64,000 nucleotides of DNA from Sphingobacterium sp. CZ-UAM (GCF_002000245.1 NZ_MTCM01000002.1:62001-126000), one strand, 5' to 3'; shown: positions 17,837 through 27,354, counted from the stretch's first letter. Notes: generated from the sequence alone by a model not told the origin. Numbers and translations are program-made.

Positions 17837-20314
17837 TTAAGCTTCTTTTTTCGGATTTTCAATACCTTGGGTTAGATCCAAGGCACCAGCTACTTTTTCT
17901 TTAAGAAGTGCAAGTTTGATCACTTGTGCCATCTCGGTGACATAATGGAACTGCATATCTTTAATATAGTCTTCCTTGATTTCAAGGATATCTTTTTCGT
18001 TGGATTTGCAAAGGATAATCTCTTTGATATTTGCACGTTTGGCCGCAAGGATCTTTTCTTTGATACCACCTACCGGTAATACTTTTCCCCGCAGCGTAAT
18101 TTCCCCGGTCATAGCCAGTTTCTCTTTAACCTTATGTTGTGTAAATAAGGAGGTCAGTGCCGTTAACATCGTTACTCCGGCGGATGGACCATCCTTAGGA
18201 ATAGCACCTGCAGGAACGTGGATATGAATATCCCAATGGTCAAATACTCGATAGTCAATACCGAAATCAGCCGCATGAGCTTTTAAGTAGGCCAATGCAA
18301 TAGAGGCAGATTCTTTCATGACATCACCAAGATTACCTGTCAGGCTCAAGCGTCCTTTACCGGGACTTAGGGATGATTCGATAAACAGAATATCACCACC
18401 CACGGAAGTCCAGGCCAGGCCTGTCACTACACCGGCAACATTGTTGTTTTCGTAGATATCTTTATCAAAGATCGGAGCGCCCAGGATATCCACAACATCC
18501 TGATCGTTGATACTTGGATTATAATCCTTTTCCATGACAATACGTGTCGCAATACCACGGACGATAGAACCTATTTTCTTCTCCAGTCCACGTACGCCTG
18601 ATTCGCGGGTATAGTCTTCGATGATTTTTTCAATGATTTTACCTTTCAGGGCGACGTCTTTGGATGCCATACCGTGCATTTCACGTTGTTTCGGAAGCAG
18701 GTGTTTTTTTGCTATCTCAATCTTTTCCTCAATGGTATATCCGTTGACTTCGATGATTTCCATACGGTCCAATAAAGCGGGCTGGATGGCACTTAGCGAA
18801 TTGGCGGTTGCAATAAACATCACTTTGGATAGGTCAAACTCCATTTCCACGTAATGATCGTAGAAATGTGTGTTTTGCTCCGGATCCAATACCTCAAGTA
18901 GGGCAGAAGAAGGATCTCCTTTGAAATCTGCGCTCATTTTATCGATCTCATCCAGGATAAAGACCGGATTGGCAGCGCCTGCTTTTTTCAGCGATTGGAT
19001 AATACGACCTGGCATTGCGCCGATGTACGTTTTACGGTGGCCTCTGATTTCAGCTTCGTCACGCACACCACCCAGCGCCATGCGGGTATATTTACGTCCC
19101 AATGCTTTAGCGATAGATCTTCCTAAAGATGTTTTTCCGACTCCAGGAGGGCCGACCAAACAGAGGATTGGGGCTTTCATATCATTTTTTAATTTTAATA
19201 CCGCAAGGTATTCGATGATACGTTTTTTGACTTTTTCCAATCCATAATGATCCTTGTCCAGCACTTTTTGTGCTTTATTCAAGTCAAAATTGTCTTTGGT
19301 TGTTTCATTCCAAGGCAAATCAAGAAGCAGTTCAAGATAATTTAGTTGCACAGAATAATCTGCTGCCGCCGGATTGATACGTGAAAGCTTTTCGAGCTCC
19401 TTGTTGAAATGCTTTTCGACATCGAGACTCCATTTTTTTGTCTTACCGCGTTTTTTGAGTTCTTCGAGTTCAAGATCAGGTGTATTTCCACCGAGTTCCT
19501 CTTGGATGGTTTTCAATTGTTGGTTGAGGAAATAATCCCGTTGTTGCTTGTCCAGGTCTACACGAACCTTATTCTGGATCTGATGTTTCAGTTCCAGCAT
19601 CTGGATTTCGGTGGTCAACAGTTCCAACAAAAGTTTTGCACGGTTTTCAACTTTTGGGATTTGAAGTAGCTCTTGTTTTTTGATCATTTCGACATTGATG
19701 TTGGACGAAATAAAGTTGATCAGAAAAGAGGGGCTTTCGATATTTTTGATCGCTATACCGGCTTCGCTGGGAAGATTCGGTGAAAGCTGAATGATCTGCA
19801 ATGCCATTTCTTTCAAGGTGGAGATTGTCGCCTTAAAATGTTTGGTCATCTTTGGTTTTGCCTCACTGAATTTTTCTACGCGTGCCTTCAGATAAGGTTC
19901 GGTTTCTACAATCTCTACCAGGTTAAAACGTTGTTTTCCCTGAATGATAACCGTCGTGTTTCCATCCGGCATCTGGAGCACTTTGATAATGTGAGCAACC
20001 GTACCCACTTTATTCAGTTCTTCAAAGCCAGGGTCCTCGACGGTCATATCCTTTTGCGAGACTACACCAATTGTTTTGTTCCCTTTATAGGCTTCTTTTA
20101 CCAATTTGATAGATTTATCCCGCCCTACAGTAATCGGAATGACAACACCGGGAAATAAAACGGTATTGCGCAAAGGCAAAATAGATAATGCTTCTGGAAT
20201 TTCAGCATTTGCCATATCGTCTTCATCCTGCTGTGTCAAAAGGGGGAAAAATTCTGTATCTTCCGTAACGATTGGAATAGCCTGACTGAAATCAAAAGTT
20301 TCGAATTTGCTCAT
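17837..20314 (-). CDS. lon: ATP-dependent protease Lon
   Basis: 825 residues from the ATG at 20314 (MSKFETFDFSQ); a TTG 18 codons upstream is rejected because the extension is unlike Lon. Domain order is normal: N-terminal substrate domain (LPLRNTVLFPGVVIPITVGR onward), coiled linker, AAA+ module with Walker A GPPGVGKTS near residue 390 and Walker B VFILDEIDKM, and the Ser-Lys protease domain with KDGPSAG (catalytic Ser near 710) and KEKILAAKRA (catalytic Lys near 752). It degrades misfolded and regulatory proteins in the cytoplasm. A possible -7 element TAATTTTG (minus strand, 20439-20432) lies about 120 bp upstream. Confidence 0.98.
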   Translation of the reverse strand: MSKFETFDFSQAIPIVTEDTEFFPLLTQQDEDDMANAEIPEALSILPLRNTVLFPGVVIPITVGRDKSIKLVKEAYKGNKTIGVVSQKDMTVEDPGFEELNKVGTVAHIIKVLQMPDGNTTVIIQGKQRFNLVEIVETEPYLKARVEKFSEAKPKMTKHFKATISTLKEMALQIIQLSPNLPSEAGIAIKNIESPSFLINFISSNINVEMIKKQELLQIPKVENRAKLLLELLTTEIQMLELKHQIQNKVRVDLDKQQRDYFLNQQLKTIQEELGGNTPDLELEELKKRGKTKKWSLDVEKHFNKELEKLSRINPAAADYSVQLNYLELLLDLPWNETTKDNFDLNKAQKVLDKDHYGLEKVKKRIIEYLAVLKLKNDMKAPILCLVGPPGVGKTSLGRSIAKALGRKYTRMALGGVRDEAEIRGHRKTYIGAMPGRIIQSLKKAGAANPVFILDEIDKMSADFKGDPSSALLEVLDPEQNTHFYDHYVEMEFDLSKVMFIATANSLSAIQPALLDRMEIIEVNGYTIEEKIEIAKKHLLPKQREMHGMASKDVALKGKIIEKIIEDYTRESGVRGLEKKIGSIVRGIATRIVMEKDYNPSINDQDVVDILGAPIFDKDIYENNNVAGVVTGLAWTSVGGDILFIESSLSPGKGRLSLTGNLGDVMKESASIALAYLKAHAADFGIDYRVFDHWDIHIHVPAGAIPKDGPSAGVTMLTALTSLFTQHKVKEKLAMTGEITLRGKVLPVGGIKEKILAAKRANIKEIILCKSNEKDILEIKEDYIKDMQFHYVTEMAQVIKLALLKEKVAGALDLTQGIENPKKEA

Positions 20315-20660
20315 AGTGTTTATTTTGTGTATTTGGCAGTCGCTGACATGTTGTCGGTAGACGTTCAAATTTTAAACTTCAAATGTTGTTTCCCCTATAT
20401 TGCAAGGGAAGTGCCAATTGCTAAAAGGTAGCAAAATTACAAATCTATTTTCTAGAATATGCAAAAAAGGCAGGTTAAATAAAATTTATCTGCCATTTGT
20501 TGGAGAAATAGGCATAATAATTGTAATATTGGAATGTGAAAGAATAGACGATGGCAGATTTTTGCGAGAGATAAAGCTTTAGGACTATTTTTTCTTAGGA
20601 TAATAAACGGTCAGTAATGATCATTAATAACGTACATAGAAACAACGTAACTATTTAGAT
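20315..20660. other. Divergent spacer between lon and the TPR gene
   Basis: This 346-bp spacer holds the promoters of two divergent genes. The only clear signal is TAATTTTG on the minus strand at 20439-20432, with CAA on the plus strand at 20462-20464 (TTG at -33, spacing 22, rather long). No small gene or RNA was recognised. Confidence 0.3.
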
Positions 20661-21311
20661 ATGAACTTAAAATCACTTAAATTAGGTTTGTTCACAGGAG
20701 TTTTTGCTTTGGTCGCACTTAGTGCCAATGCACAACAAAAACAAGCTGAGCATAGCAATGCCAATGTGAGAATGGGGCAAAAAGCTCTTTTGGATGGTGA
20801 CTTCAAAAATGCAGAGTCATACTTGACAAAAGCTTTACCTCAGGAGGGCAAAGATCCGGATGTCTTGTATATGTTGGGTTACTCCCAATTTCAAAATGGT
20901 GATTATAAAAAGTCAGCTGAAACTTTCGGAAAGGTTGTTGCATTGAGTCCTAAAAATGCAAATGCATTGTACTTCAAAGCGAAAGCGAACAACACGCTTG
21001 CTGTTCAGTCAAACAAAGTGTCTGCAGCTAACAAAGAGCAGTTATTACGCGTAGCAATTGAAGATTATTCAAAAGCAATTCAAATCACCCCTACGGATTC
21101 CAAATTCTATCAAAATAGAGCGATCGCAAACCGCGATTTGGGTATTTTGATTGGAACAGCGGGTACACCTAATTACAACAAAGCAATGGCGACCGATGCT
21201 TATAATAATGCGATCAAGGATTACGAAAAGGTATTGAGTTTTGATTCTTCTAAAAAAGATATCCAAACAGAAGTCAAAAAAGCAAAAGTGTATAGAGATA
21301 ACTTGAAATAA
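20661..21311 (+). CDS. Periplasmic tetratricopeptide-repeat protein
   Basis: 216 residues with a signal peptide (MNLKSLKLGLFTGVFALVAL, cleaved near SANAQ). At least three TPR units follow: residues about 37-70 (MGQKALLDGDFKNAESYLTKA), 72-105 (LYMLGYSQFQNGDYKKSAETF) and a longer one ending NRAIANRDLG; the last part (NNAIKDYEKVLSFD) resembles another. TPR proteins mediate protein-protein contacts, and in Bacteroidota such small secreted ones often serve envelope or gliding complexes; nothing here names the partner. It is monocistronic with its own terminator. Confidence 0.82.
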   Translation: MNLKSLKLGLFTGVFALVALSANAQQKQAEHSNANVRMGQKALLDGDFKNAESYLTKALPQEGKDPDVLYMLGYSQFQNGDYKKSAETFGKVVALSPKNANALYFKAKANNTLAVQSNKVSAANKEQLLRVAIEDYSKAIQITPTDSKFYQNRAIANRDLGILIGTAGTPNYNKAMATDAYNNAIKDYEKVLSFDSSKKDIQTEVKKAKVYRDNLK

Positions 21312-21330
21312 GCTTATCAAACTATAACAT

Positions 21331-21362
21331 AAAAAGGGGGAGCTCATTGAGTTCCCCTTTTT
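21331..21362 (+). terminator. Rho-independent terminator after the TPR gene
   Basis: AAAAAGGGGGA pairs with TTCCCCTTTTT around the short GCTCATTGAG region; the T-run follows directly. Confidence 0.85.
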
Positions 21363-21522
21363 ATGTGCTCAATTGACTCAGATATTTCCCAGTTATTCTC
21401 GCAGTCAATTCTGCCCTCTGTATCTTCGATCTGATCCAGCTGCTGTATGTTGCATTTGATAAATTTACAAACGAAAAGTAGGGAAATTCTGTTCTATACT
21501 TGAATCAACAGGAATTTAGTAT

Positions 21523-22077
21523 ATGGAAACGAATCGATTGTCAGCAGAAATGCAGGACATTTTAATCAGTCAGATGACAAAAGAAGCTGAAGCAGCGCAA
21601 ATTTATTTGGCGTTGGGTGTATGGGCCGATGATCAGGGCTACGGTGGAATTGCCAATTTTCTATATCGGCATGCGCAGGAGGAACGCAATCATATGACAA
21701 AAATTATGGGTTACATCCTCGAGCGCGGCGGGCGTCCCCGAATTCAGGCCATTGCTTCCCCACCGGCTGATCCCCAAAGCCTAACTGAATGTTTCCAACG
21801 GGTATTTAAACACGAGGTGGACAACACCGAAGCTATTTATCGTATTGTCAATCTCGCTATGGAACAGAAAGACTGGGCGACATGGAACTTTGCCCAATGG
21901 TTTGTCAAAGAACAGATCGAAGAGGAAAAACTTGCTCTTGAATTAATTGATAAATTGAAGATAGCGGGCGGGGACCGGGCTTCGGATGAGTCGCTTTTTG
22001 CATTGGATTCGTCCTTAGAGCGGATGCCCGACGATGTGCCTTTGGCCCGTGAGGCAACGGCCGATGACCCCAAATAA
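21523..22077 (+). CDS. Non-haem ferritin
   Basis: 184 residues; the first 150 are a four-helix ferritin. Ferroxidase ligands are in place: E21 (KEAEAAQIYLALGVW), E53/E54 and H57 (AQEERNHM), E99 (KHEVDNTEAIY) and E130/Q131 (KEQIEEEK), matching E17, E50, H53, E94 and the Q127 region of E. coli FtnA. It stores iron in the cytoplasm. After helix 5 there is an acidic tail of about 30 residues (SLFALDSSLERMPDDVP, then EATADDPK) not found in FtnA. It is monocistronic, with a hairpin after the gene. Confidence 0.92.
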   Translation: METNRLSAEMQDILISQMTKEAEAAQIYLALGVWADDQGYGGIANFLYRHAQEERNHMTKIMGYILERGGRPRIQAIASPPADPQSLTECFQRVFKHEVDNTEAIYRIVNLAMEQKDWATWNFAQWFVKEQIEEEKLALELIDKLKIAGGDRASDESLFALDSSLERMPDDVPLAREATADDPK

Positions 22078-22132
22078 TGTCAAGTAGCCTACTCTTGGAT
22101 CATTTGAATGGACGGGGATAGGCCTCAAAAGA

Positions 22133-22164
22133 AATCAGGGATCCTTTTGGATCCCTGATTTTTT
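22133..22164. terminator. Terminator between ferritin and TonB receptor genes
   Basis: AATCAGGGATCC pairs perfectly with GGATCCCTGATT around TTTT, followed by TTTT. The genes on either side converge, so it probably serves both. Confidence 0.9.
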
Positions 22165-22174
22165 ATAGGGCGTT

Positions 22175-24472
22175 TTATTTTTTTATGCTGAGTGGGAGGT
22201 AGACGCCGAAAGTAATATTCCTTCCCATATTGTAAACCCCGTAGCTTGGGTCCTCCTGCGATAACCTTCCTGGGCGTAACCTGCTCAGGGCGTCATAATA
22301 GCGTTTGTTGGTAAGGTTAGATGCAGTTGCATATACCTTCACTGGTTGTTTTCCTAAATGTAAGGTAGTACCTATTCCGGCATTGATCAATGAATATGAA
22401 TCTGCAGCCGTTTCGAAAGTTTCGTCAATACGGTTTTGTTTAAAATAATTGTCTAAACCTACGGATACGTAAAACGCATGTAGGCCATTTATCTTGGGTT
22501 CGAGGCGCAGGGTATTATGTAAGACACCTGCAGGAATCAATGCCAGCGGCCTGTCGAAGGTCTTGTTTTGCGCATGGGTATAGGTAAATGTGTTATCTAG
22601 ATGTACCCAGTTGAGCGGATGGAAGTTTAGGCTCCCTTCGAAACCAAAAAGATTGGCATTTACTTGGCCATAACGATAGACATCATAGGTCTGTTCATTA
22701 TTATCCTCATCGAGGATTGTTTTCGTATCGCCTTTTTTTGCTGAGGCATAGATAAAATTATGAATATAATTTTCATAAATACCGATGCTGCCCGTTACTA
22801 TACTATGTCCAAATTCAAGGGTTGCGTCTGCCTGAAAACTACGCTCCGCTTTCAGGTTCTCGTTCCCGATTTCGTAGCGGGAAGTTCCTTCGTGCACACC
22901 GTTTGAGCCAAGTTCCGCAGGATTAGGTGCCCTAAAGGCTGACCCTGCATTGGCTTTGAAATTGAAATCTTCACTGAAGCTATGTGTATACCCAAGGGCA
23001 CCGCTAAGATTGCTGAACCTGTTTTTAAATCCTGGAAATTGCTCCTCATCTTCAACAAAAAGCTGTTTGCCCTTGCTATTGACGTAATCATAACGAAGTC
23101 CCATGTTGAAGGTATTCTCTCCCCAGGTTTTCTTGGCGTAAGCAAAAGCTCCTAGCTCGATCTGATCATAAGCAGGGATCAAAAATTCGACTCCCTTGTT
23201 GATGCTATGTTCCTGACTAGCACTGATACCAAAGACATGCTGCCAGCCATTCCTTTCAGCCAGGTGATACTTCGCATCAAGCGAGTAGGTGTTTAAATCA
23301 AAAAATAAGGAAGGACTTGCGCTTTCAAGTTCGCGACGCTGATTTTTTTGGAAGCCCAAATCCAGTTTTAAATTTCCCGAGCCGATCACAAAATTATTAT
23401 TGAGTGCGAGTTTATAATGACGGATATCCTGTTTCGGAAAATCCAGGGTACGGCTTTTGGAGTTGTTGTATAGAGGATCTCCAGGCTCGGCATCATAAAA
23501 ACCGATGTTATTTTTGAGGTAAGAGAAATTTAGATGTGAATATCCCCATTGTTTATTTAACCCCAGCATTCCACTAAGGTTGGTGTTATTAAAACCACTA
23601 TTGATATAGTGTCCAGCAGGTGTATTGTAGGCATGGGCATTCTGATAAGATCCACGTCCCCGCCATACGAAGCCATTTTCGTTTCCTGTAAGCATCAATG
23701 AAGTATTGGTCAGGCCATTGTTGGTCGAATAGCTGGACAGCAGTTCTCCTTTTATTTCCCCCGCAGTAGGGACACTTGGTTCGAGGATATTGATGACACC
23801 ACCGATGGCATCTGAGCCATACATCAGTGAAGCTGCTCCCCGCAGAACTTCTACTCGGTCGGGTTGATTTTGGTCGATCTCAATACCATGTTCGTCTCCC
23901 CATTGCTGGCCCATTTGTTTTACCCCATCGTTGACAGTGACAACCCGGTTGTAGCCAAGGCCGCGGATGACTGGTTTGGAAATGCCCTGTCCCGTTGTTA
24001 CCTGGCTCAGTCCAGGAACCTGGCGAGCTAGTGCGTCAATGAGATTTGTCCCAGCACCTTGTAGTTCTTCTTTGGATACAACGGAAACCGAAGTGCTATT
24101 TCGACGGCTTTGCGCTGTAACGAGTGTGCCCGTTACTACCACTTCGTTTGTCTCGATAATACTTTCAGTCAACGAAAAGTCTACCGAGACGTCCTCCGAT
24201 GTCAGCTCTATTGTTTTGATCAGTGATTGGTAACCAATAAAACGCACTTCAACGAGATAACGTCCGCGTGAAGGAAGTGATTTGAATGTGTAATGACCCT
24301 GTTGGTCCGAAGAGGTACTTGAGCGCAGCTGGAGCAAAGATATGGTTGCCCCCGCTATTGGTTGATTTGTTTTTGAATCCGTCACTTTGCCCGAAATGGT
24401 CGCGGCCTGAACAGAAAATAGCAAGAAATAGAAGACAAGCAAACATATGCTGCCTTTGATTTTGAGTTTCAT
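22175..24472 (-). CDS. TonB-dependent outer-membrane receptor, probably for a metal
   Basis: 765 residues with signal peptide (VFYFLLFSVQA), an N-terminal carboxypeptidase-regulatory-like domain (ATISGKVTDSKTNQPIAGAT, about 24-110), a plug (EVVVTGTLVTAQSRRNS; VPGLSQVTTGQGISKPVIRG) and a 22-strand barrel ending GRNITFGVYLPL. The plug sequence WGDEHGIEIDQNQPDRVEVLRG is the type seen in ZnuD-like and related receptors. The upstream gene on the same strand encodes a Cys/His-rich membrane-anchored protein, which supports zinc or copper as cargo. It is not a SusC (no SusD beside it). Spacing to the upstream gene is 257 bp. Confidence 0.88.
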   Translation of the reverse strand: MKLKIKGSICLLVFYFLLFSVQAATISGKVTDSKTNQPIAGATISLLQLRSSTSSDQQGHYTFKSLPSRGRYLVEVRFIGYQSLIKTIELTSEDVSVDFSLTESIIETNEVVVTGTLVTAQSRRNSTSVSVVSKEELQGAGTNLIDALARQVPGLSQVTTGQGISKPVIRGLGYNRVVTVNDGVKQMGQQWGDEHGIEIDQNQPDRVEVLRGAASLMYGSDAIGGVINILEPSVPTAGEIKGELLSSYSTNNGLTNTSLMLTGNENGFVWRGRGSYQNAHAYNTPAGHYINSGFNNTNLSGMLGLNKQWGYSHLNFSYLKNNIGFYDAEPGDPLYNNSKSRTLDFPKQDIRHYKLALNNNFVIGSGNLKLDLGFQKNQRRELESASPSLFFDLNTYSLDAKYHLAERNGWQHVFGISASQEHSINKGVEFLIPAYDQIELGAFAYAKKTWGENTFNMGLRYDYVNSKGKQLFVEDEEQFPGFKNRFSNLSGALGYTHSFSEDFNFKANAGSAFRAPNPAELGSNGVHEGTSRYEIGNENLKAERSFQADATLEFGHSIVTGSIGIYENYIHNFIYASAKKGDTKTILDEDNNEQTYDVYRYGQVNANLFGFEGSLNFHPLNWVHLDNTFTYTHAQNKTFDRPLALIPAGVLHNTLRLEPKINGLHAFYVSVGLDNYFKQNRIDETFETAADSYSLINAGIGTTLHLGKQPVKVYATASNLTNKRYYDALSRLRPGRLSQEDPSYGVYNMGRNITFGVYLPLSIKK

Positions 24473-24684
24473 CTGTAACTAGTTTATACCATCAGTAGAT
24501 GGCGCCTATTCACCTGATAACCGACCTTATTGGATCTGTATTTCCATCAGTTATGAAAATAGCTGTCAATAGGGATGGATTCATCAAATGAATCGCTGAT
24601 TGTTAAATTAAGGGAAATCCATTATGATTACGTCCGCAGCAATTGCTAGAAAGTCTGGCTTGAAGTGTATTGTAATCATAGTGA

Positions 24685-24709
24685 ACAAAGTTTTCATGGA
24701 TAACTTTGT
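24685..24709. promoter_or_regulatory. Perfect 8-bp inverted repeat upstream of the TonB receptor
   Basis: ACAAAGTT (24685-24692) and AACTTTGT (24702-24709) flank a 9-nt centre, within the 257-bp spacer between the Cys/His-rich gene and the receptor. No T-run follows on the minus strand, so it is more like an operator than a terminator. It may bind a metal-responsive regulator; that is inference. Confidence 0.4.
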
Positions 24710-24729
24710 CGTAGCATATTGGATGAAAT

Positions 24730-25077
24730 TTAACAATGAGGAGGGCCGCGATTACCAGATAGCAGCGCGTTGATCATCTGGTCGTTTGGTACAAAGAAGC
24801 CAAATGCTATTTCCAGTTCGGGAAGCAGAATTTCATTTTGGCTAAACTGAAAGAGCAACTGTGGGTGTGCATTCTGATCACAAATGGAACATTTTGGATG
24901 GTCTGCATGATGTTTTTTCGCGCTACAGTCCACCGTACTCAAGGCTATCGGCTCGTGGGAATGGGTATAGACAATGAACTGACCGATTAAAAAGGCCATC
25001 AAAAGCGTAAACGCTGCTAATTTGTTCAATGGAATACCGCGCACCTTATTCTTCTTATACGATGTCTCTGCAGACAA
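24730..25077 (-). CDS. Cys/His-rich membrane-anchored small protein, putative metal binding
   Basis: 115 residues read from a TTG at 25077; no ATG is available before the membrane segment and a good promoter ends just ahead of it. One N-terminal hydrophobic helix (AAFTLLMAFLIGQFIVYTH) is followed by a cluster of likely ligands: HSHE, DCSAKKHHADHPKCSICDQ, NAHP. The C-terminus is NRGPPHC. I recall short Cys/His-rich proteins with an R-x-P-P-like tail beside metal-related TonB receptors (DUF2946-like), but cannot confirm membership. It may capture or hand over a metal in the periplasm for the receptor encoded next. Confidence 0.65.
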   Translation of the reverse strand: MSAETSYKKNKVRGIPLNKLAAFTLLMAFLIGQFIVYTHSHEPIALSTVDCSAKKHHADHPKCSICDQNAHPQLLFQFSQNEILLPELEIAFGFFVPNDQMINALLSGNRGPPHC

Positions 25078-25086
25078 TCAATACCG

Positions 25087-25117
25087 CAAATATAAGGAAA
25101 ATTATAAATAAAGCAAT
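25087..25117 (-). promoter_or_regulatory. Bacteroidota-type promoter for the Cys/His-rich gene
   Basis: On the minus strand ATTG (25117-25114), a 19-nt spacer and a perfect TATATTTG (25094-25087). The predicted start of transcription is within about 5 nt of the TTG start codon, so the leader is nearly absent. Confidence 0.65.
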
Positions 25118-25243
25118 CATGTTGCATCTATTATTAAAAAAAGAACCAAAAGCCGTGCTGTAGCAGCCCCAAAAAGCTAGACGGTTTTAGGGACAGCATT
25201 TTGGGATTGGTCCTTTTTTATTGAAACTTTTTTGGTTTCAGTA

Positions 25244-25834
25244 TTATTTTTTGGACTGTACAAATCGTCCAATAATTTCATATTGATTGGCGTCAAGCCC
25301 TTGTACGTCTTGGAGTTTTATGATACTGTACAATGAATCGATATAATAATCCAGTTTTTCATTGCTATCATAAAGGGAGTTCGCTATTTTTTTATCGATA
25401 TGTATATGTTTCACGCGCTCATTTTTACGATCAAACTCGATGCGGAGTTTCTGTATCTGCAATTCTTTCTTTTTGGCGGTAAATTCCGTTACGCAATCTA
25501 TGGCTTTGACCTCATAAAGCGTGGGATCAAAATTCTTGCTGATATCCGCGGACTGGAAAGCCGAAAGTTCATTTTGCCAGTTTTCGATCTTGAGTTCACG
25601 TTGTTCCTTTTCGCCGTCTTTGTTGACAGATTTTAACACCAAGGGGTTGATCTGCTGCAGGCGTTGTGCTTCGGCGCTGAAAAAAGAGTCTACCGAAAAG
25701 ATATCCGTCGTCTTTTTAGCTTTTTTTGGGCCTGAGGGGGAACTGCAGCTCCAAAAAAGTAGCGCACCACCCACTAATAGGGGAAGTGCGCTGCCTAATG
25801 TTTTATATAAATTCTTATTCTGATACCAATACAT
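25244..25834 (-). CDS. Conserved-type lipoprotein of unknown function
   Basis: 196 residues. Residues 1-30 include a hydrophobic segment and a lipobox-like LLFWSCSS (Cys30), so it is probably an outer-membrane lipoprotein. The rest is charged, mostly helical and Lys-rich, with no motif I recognise; one further cysteine (AIDCVTEF) is near residue 112. Its ATG (25834) lies 20 bases inside the end of gpmI, so translation is probably coupled to it although the proteins have no obvious functional link. Confidence 0.65.
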   Translation of the reverse strand: MYWYQNKNLYKTLGSALPLLVGGALLFWSCSSPSGPKKAKKTTDIFSVDSFFSAEAQRLQQINPLVLKSVNKDGEKEQRELKIENWQNELSAFQSADISKNFDPTLYEVKAIDCVTEFTAKKKELQIQKLRIEFDRKNERVKHIHIDKKIANSLYDSNEKLDYYIDSLYSIIKLQDVQGLDANQYEIIGRFVQSKK

Positions 25835-27347
25835 TTCCTGTCATTTCAACGGGGATATCTACGCCCAAAAGTTTGAGGACGGTTGGGGCAATATCTCCCA
25901 ATTTACCATCTGCTATTTTTTTGTACTGCTCATCAATCAAGATGCAGGGAACCAAATTTGTTGTATGTGCTGTATTTGGTGAGCCATCCTCGTTGATCAT
26001 AAATTCTGAATTACCGTGATCGGCCAAAATGATAAAGGAGTAGCCATTTTTCAATCCTGTTTCCACTACAGTTTTTGTGCATTGATCCACTGTCTCTACT
26101 GCTTTTACGACAGCCTCAAATACACCGGTATGGCCTACCATATCTGGATTGGCGAAATTGAGACAGATAAAGTCAGGTTGCAGCGTTTCCATATCATTGA
26201 CGATCGCTTCGGTAATTCCGTTGGCCGACATCTCTGGTTGAAGATCGTAAGTTGCTACCTTTGGTGAAGGCACCAAAAGTCGGTTTTCACCTTCGAATTG
26301 TTGCTCACGGCCACCTGAAAAGAAGAATGTCACGTGCGGATACTTTTCTGTTTCGGCAATACGGGTCTGCGTTTTATGATTTGCTTCCAAAACTTCACCG
26401 AGTGTATTTGTTAGATTATCTTTTTGGAAAACAACACGTACATTTTTGAAGGTTTCATCATACGCTGTCATGGTGACATAGTATAGATTTAATGGAGCAA
26501 GATCATACTCAGGGAAAGCTTTTTGAGTCAGTGCAATGGTAATTTCACGGCCACGGTCCGTCCTGAAATTATAGCAGAACACAACATCACCGTCCTGAAT
26601 GGTCGCTACAGCTTTACCCTCAGCATCAACTAATGCAATTGGTTTAACAAATTCGTCCGTCACGCCCTCATCGTATGATTTCTGGATAGCAGCAACGAGG
26701 TCACTGGATTTTTCACCTTCGGCTTTCACCAATAGGTCGTAAGCTAACTTAACGCGTTCCCATCTGTTGTCCCGGTCCATTGCATAATATCTGCCGATGG
26801 CCGAAGCGAAGGTGCCTGAGGTAGTTTTTAGATATTCCTGTAGATCTTTGACATAGCCGATGCCTGAATTGGGGTCTGTATCACGACCGTCTAGGAAGGC
26901 ATGGATAAATACCTGGTCACTGTTTAACCCGGCATGTTTTGCGGCATCACAAAGGCCTTTCAGGTGTTTGGTATGTGCATGTACGCCACCATCGGAAAGT
27001 AAGCCGATAAAGTGTACTTTTTTATGGTTTTCAAGTGCATATTTAAAGGCATCCTGGATAACGATATCTGTATTGAATACACCGTCATTTACAGCTTTGT
27101 GAATACGTCCTAATTCTTGATAGACAATTCTTCCGGCACCAAGATTCATGTGACCAACTTCAGAATTTCCCATCTGTCCCTCTGGAAGGCCTACAGCTTC
27201 GCCCGAAGCTTCCAGCGTTGAATTTGGGTATGTGTCCAATAAGTGATCTAAAAATGGGGTATTTGCAGCTTCAACTGCATTTGATTTATCATGTTTTCCA
27301 TATCCTAGTCCATCCAGGATAAGGAGTGCAACTTTTTTCTTATTCAT
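25815..27347 (-). CDS. gpmI: 2,3-bisphosphoglycerate-independent phosphoglycerate mutase
   Basis: 510 residues, normal length. It is a two-metal alkaline-phosphatase-superfamily enzyme interconverting 3- and 2-phosphoglycerate in glycolysis. Metal ligand D12 (LLILDGLGYG), nucleophile S62 in GQMGNSEVGHMNLG, FIHAFLDGRDTDPNSG, FNFRTDR-type CYNFRTDRGREIT, and the C-terminal metal sites CLNFANPDMVGHTG and LADHGNSE are all present. It has a strong promoter of its own; the downstream lipoprotein overlaps its 3' end by 20 bases. Confidence 0.98.
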   Translation of the reverse strand: MNKKKVALLILDGLGYGKHDKSNAVEAANTPFLDHLLDTYPNSTLEASGEAVGLPEGQMGNSEVGHMNLGAGRIVYQELGRIHKAVNDGVFNTDIVIQDAFKYALENHKKVHFIGLLSDGGVHAHTKHLKGLCDAAKHAGLNSDQVFIHAFLDGRDTDPNSGIGYVKDLQEYLKTTSGTFASAIGRYYAMDRDNRWERVKLAYDLLVKAEGEKSSDLVAAIQKSYDEGVTDEFVKPIALVDAEGKAVATIQDGDVVFCYNFRTDRGREITIALTQKAFPEYDLAPLNLYYVTMTAYDETFKNVRVVFQKDNLTNTLGEVLEANHKTQTRIAETEKYPHVTFFFSGGREQQFEGENRLLVPSPKVATYDLQPEMSANGITEAIVNDMETLQPDFICLNFANPDMVGHTGVFEAVVKAVETVDQCTKTVVETGLKNGYSFIILADHGNSEFMINEDGSPNTAHTTNLVPCILIDEQYKKIADGKLGDIAPTVLKLLGVDIPVEMTGNVLVSE

Positions 27348-27354
27348 CGTATAA

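Noticed and set aside
20315..20368. N-terminal extension of Lon from a TTG
   Set aside because: The extra 18 residues do not resemble Lon and the ATG at 20314 starts a typical N-terminus. Upstream TTG starts were rejected in the same way for ggt, dctA, DUF4783 and membrane protein A.
20400..20582. 60-codon plus-strand frame in the lon/TPR spacer
   Set aside because: It overlaps the likely lon promoter and its translation shows no protein-like pattern.
24473..24729. Cobalamin or other riboswitch before the TonB receptor
   Set aside because: No B12-box-like GCCACTG or other known conserved core was found in the spacer.
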